Program-made: the position numbers and the translations under genes
Part shown: piece after piece, positions 61,185 through 64,000 of the stretch
Layout: each line of letters begins with the position of its first letter
Numbering within the stretch: the stretch's first letter is position 1
Notes under the pieces: generated by a model
Database searches by the model: none
Told to the model about the DNA's origin: nothing
What the model saw: only the letters and a program-made list of their open reading frames with translations
From: Motacilla alba alba
Taxonomy: Eukaryota > Chordata > Aves > Passeriformes > Motacillidae
Length of the DNA stretch: 64,000 bases
Assembly (NCBI RefSeq): GCF_015832195.1
Contig: NC_052027.1
Location: forward strand, 15,000,149 to 15,064,148
Reading direction: 5' to 3'

Positions 61185-64000
61185 TCGAGGGAGTCCACAG
61201 GGCAGCCTGGGCCAATGGGGAGGTTGGGCCCTTCTCCTGTTATCACAGTGATGGTGGGATCAAACAGCCTCTCAGAATGGGAAGTTTCCAACCCCTTGGT
61301 ACTGGCTTGCCTGACTATTAAGGGATTTGAAACCTAGGGTCTGGATTTGCAAGGGCCCACATGGTTGCCCAGGCTGGAGCTGGAGGACAGGACTGGCTGC
61401 AGCACTGGCTTCCATTTCTCAGATCTTGAGGTGCAAAAGGGACATCTGCTATGGAGACCTGTTCTTCATCATGACACTGAGGGTCCAGAGGATGGGAGAA
61501 AGATAGGCAGGAGGAGAAGCACCCTGGGCAGCAGAGCCACAAACCCTCTCCATACTGCATTTGGTCTGGCACCACAGACACAAGTGCCACTTTCTGTTTG
61601 TCAGTGCTGTCCTTGCATTGCCCAGGAGGTTTATCCATAGGACCATGTCCCTGTCTACATAGGCAATTAGAGCCCAAACCTGAAACTACACAGGCTTTGA
61701 CTTCCTCTCACCAAAGCTAAACTGACTCCCAATGGCTTTGGTGGGAGTCCCCAAACCTGCGGAGAGGCTCAGCCTCAGTGTGTTCCCTCAAAGCAGCATC
61801 AGAGCAGAGAGCGTTTTTTCAGGCAGGAGAGTGAAAAAGGCTGGGATATGAGCACTTGGGAATACATTCCCACAGCAAGCAGTTGGGCAGGAAAGAAGTG
61901 ACCAGGTCAGAGGAAAAGCATATAAACAACCCAGAGAGAGAATCTTCTTGGCTGCCAGTTTGTTTACATCTTGCAGAAGAGAGCGTCCCAAGCCGTGTGC
62001 ATCTCTGGCTAAGTACGCCACAAAGTTCCTGTCCTTTCCAGTGATAACGAAGAGAGAGGACTCCCAGAAGTCACGTCTGTATTTCCTGCCCCAGTTTTGG
62101 CAGAAGGAAGTACTGTAGGTTGTACCCTAATAAAATGATCAAAGGGTCTTTTGTTTGCTTGGGTTTTCCTTTCCCTGGGCACACAATTCCCTGGGAAATC
62201 TTTCTGCAGTGTGGTGGGGACGGCGGAAAGGTGGGAAGTGTCTGGGATGCGTATGAGAGACAGACCCTTCCTCTTGGCCTGAACGAACCATTCCTGAGTG
62301 TGGCTGGACTCGGGGAGACTTTGTGGATTAAGGTTAAAAACTGCATCATCTGATAAATACCAGGGTTTTTAAGGGACCCAACAGAACTGGAGATAGAGGT
62401 GCCAGACCACCCATAGGAAACTGAGTGTTTTTATGATCATGAGATTTTAGGAAAATCCAACTGAGAATTTCCTGGTTTAGGGGCTAGTCTTTTGTCCCTT
62501 ATTATCCTGAGTATTCAGATCAGCCTCTTGGCACTCAACTCCTCCCTATCTTGTCCTCTTCCAGCAGAAAGTGCATCCACCTAGTGATGGAGAAGAAATT
62601 AATGCTTTGATGGTGGTAACATACTTTAAGATTATGTTGGATCATCCCAACTTCAAGTTTCTCATTTGTGTTTGGAGTCCAATTTTACATTTATCAATGA
62701 TTGCAGCTAAGCTAATGCATATAATGTACTTCTGTGGACTCTCTAGTGTGCACATGTTATGTGAGAGCATTAGTTCAGTTTAACACTCACTAGAATGTTC
62801 CTGCTATGAAAAGCATCACTAAAATTCAGCATGTTTAGGAATAGTGAGGTCCAGCAAGATTTATTTGAGACACCTGTGCTCAATGTCCAACTGGTCTGAA
62901 TCCATCTAGATCCATGGAACTTGAGGCAGCTACACTGATTTCCGTAAGCTGGGTGTACCCCACTAATCTGCAGCTCATATCTCATAAAAGGTCTCAGAGC
63001 CATTAAAAAAAATGTTGCTTTCTATTCCATGCTATAAGATCTCTTTTTTCCCCCCAAAGCTCTTACAGAGAGACATGTTCATTTGTTCACAAACTGGTTC
63101 TGGTTTTTGCAAGTGTGTTCCTGGTTAACATTTCCTCAGCAGTTGAGAGGATTTGCACCAAAGGTTTGGTCTCTGCAGTTGGGAGGGTGGCTGGCTGATG
63201 AGATCACATGCCGTTGTTTCTGCTCCATGAATCAAAGCCTTAAAGCTCAGAGTTGAAGGTCCAAGAAAAAGAAATTAATAAGTAACAGGCTTCTAGGAAA
63301 GATCTTTAGAGAATTAAGTGTTGGTCAAAATTAAGGACATCTTGTGAAACATTTTCACAAGTACCTGAATGTTTATTAATCATCATCTCAAGCTGTGAAG
63401 AGACAGAAACTACCCCAGCACTGTAGTGATGCTCTTTGTGTATCTTTTAAGTTTTTCTACTGGCATAAGTGCAAGAATTGGTTCATTTGTAATTAGTGCT
63501 TTGAACACAGTCTTTTGCTCTAAATCACCCATTTCTTTTCTCCCTCAGTATCACGCCTCTAGCTTTATAACCTCTCCACACAGATACAGCCTTATATCAA
63601 CATTTGGCTTCAGGCTAGTGATATTTCTCTACCAGAAAAATATCTGGCAGCAACTCCCCAGTGGATTTGAGAATTAGGCTGTATTAAAAATAAGGTTGTA
63701 CTTGGTCATTTCTCCTATGCTGTCTTTGAGCAAGCATAAAGCTCGCTGCTCCTTTATCCATGTCATTTATGGGTTTCCATAGTGCCAAAGGAGGAACATA
63801 GCACATTGCAAAGGCAGATTACCCAGAATAAATCATATGGTGAGGGTTGCAGTGTTACAGGCATCTGGCTTTGGGAAGATTTGATCCTGAAATGAGGTTT
63901 TATGATGAAGGTTAAATGATCACTTGGAAATGATGGGAATGCCCTTTATTTATCTGGAGAACTGTGAGACTCCTCTAGCATACAGGAGATCTTTATTTGT
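61185..64000. other. Non-coding, nothing recognised
   Basis: No supported exon, RNA, transposon or long simple repeat up to the window edge. Confidence 0.5.

Noticed and set aside
1..64000. CRISPR arrays, operons, phage or bacterial systems
   Set aside because: No regularly spaced direct repeats and no dense long reading frames. CR1 and LTR content shows a bird-like nuclear genome.

Overview
This window looks like vertebrate nuclear DNA, most likely from a bird and plausibly a songbird. The main evidence is the repeat content. There are five 3'-terminal fragments of CR1 LINEs, the dominant avian retrotransposon, ending in the family's ATTCTATGAT-type tails. There are also two endogenous-retrovirus LTR-type elements, short AT- and TG-type microsatellites and scattered A/T homopolymers. 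CpG is depleted almost everywhere. I see no operons, ribosome binding sites, CRISPR arrays or phage genes, and nearly every open frame is short and unlike a protein.

Layout: positions 1-3730 may hold the 3' end of an unidentified plus-strand gene. Two candidate exons (3240-3332 and 3508-3573, perhaps preceded by 2831-2887) join in one frame, have splice-like borders, end in TGA and are followed by AATAAA at 3709. From about 3730 to 35530 the sequence is non-coding. It holds two CR1 fragments, a four-copy 33-bp minisatellite (6828-6959), A-rich tracts, a G-quadruplex motif (14235-14262) and several stretches that look like conserved regulatory DNA. At 35583-36653 an older ERVL-like LTR is followed by a solo LTR of 651 bp (35997-36647), which has 6-bp terminal inverted repeats and a perfect 6-bp target-site duplication. 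From 36654 to 64000 the DNA is again non-coding, with three more CR1 fragments (48084, 50983, 54733), a TG/TA microsatellite (54302) and homeodomain-motif-rich blocks (38760-39135, 60930-61135).

No genes can be seen working together. If the left-hand gene end is real, the remaining 60 kb is intergenic or deep-intronic DNA, probably with embedded enhancers. I found no convincing undescribed system. The best leads are the terminal exons, the minisatellite that forms an in-frame splice-flanked exon-like unit, the well-preserved LTR insertion, and a weak reverse-transcriptase-like peptide near 56.2 kb. Calls rest on reading by eye; no database comparison was possible.
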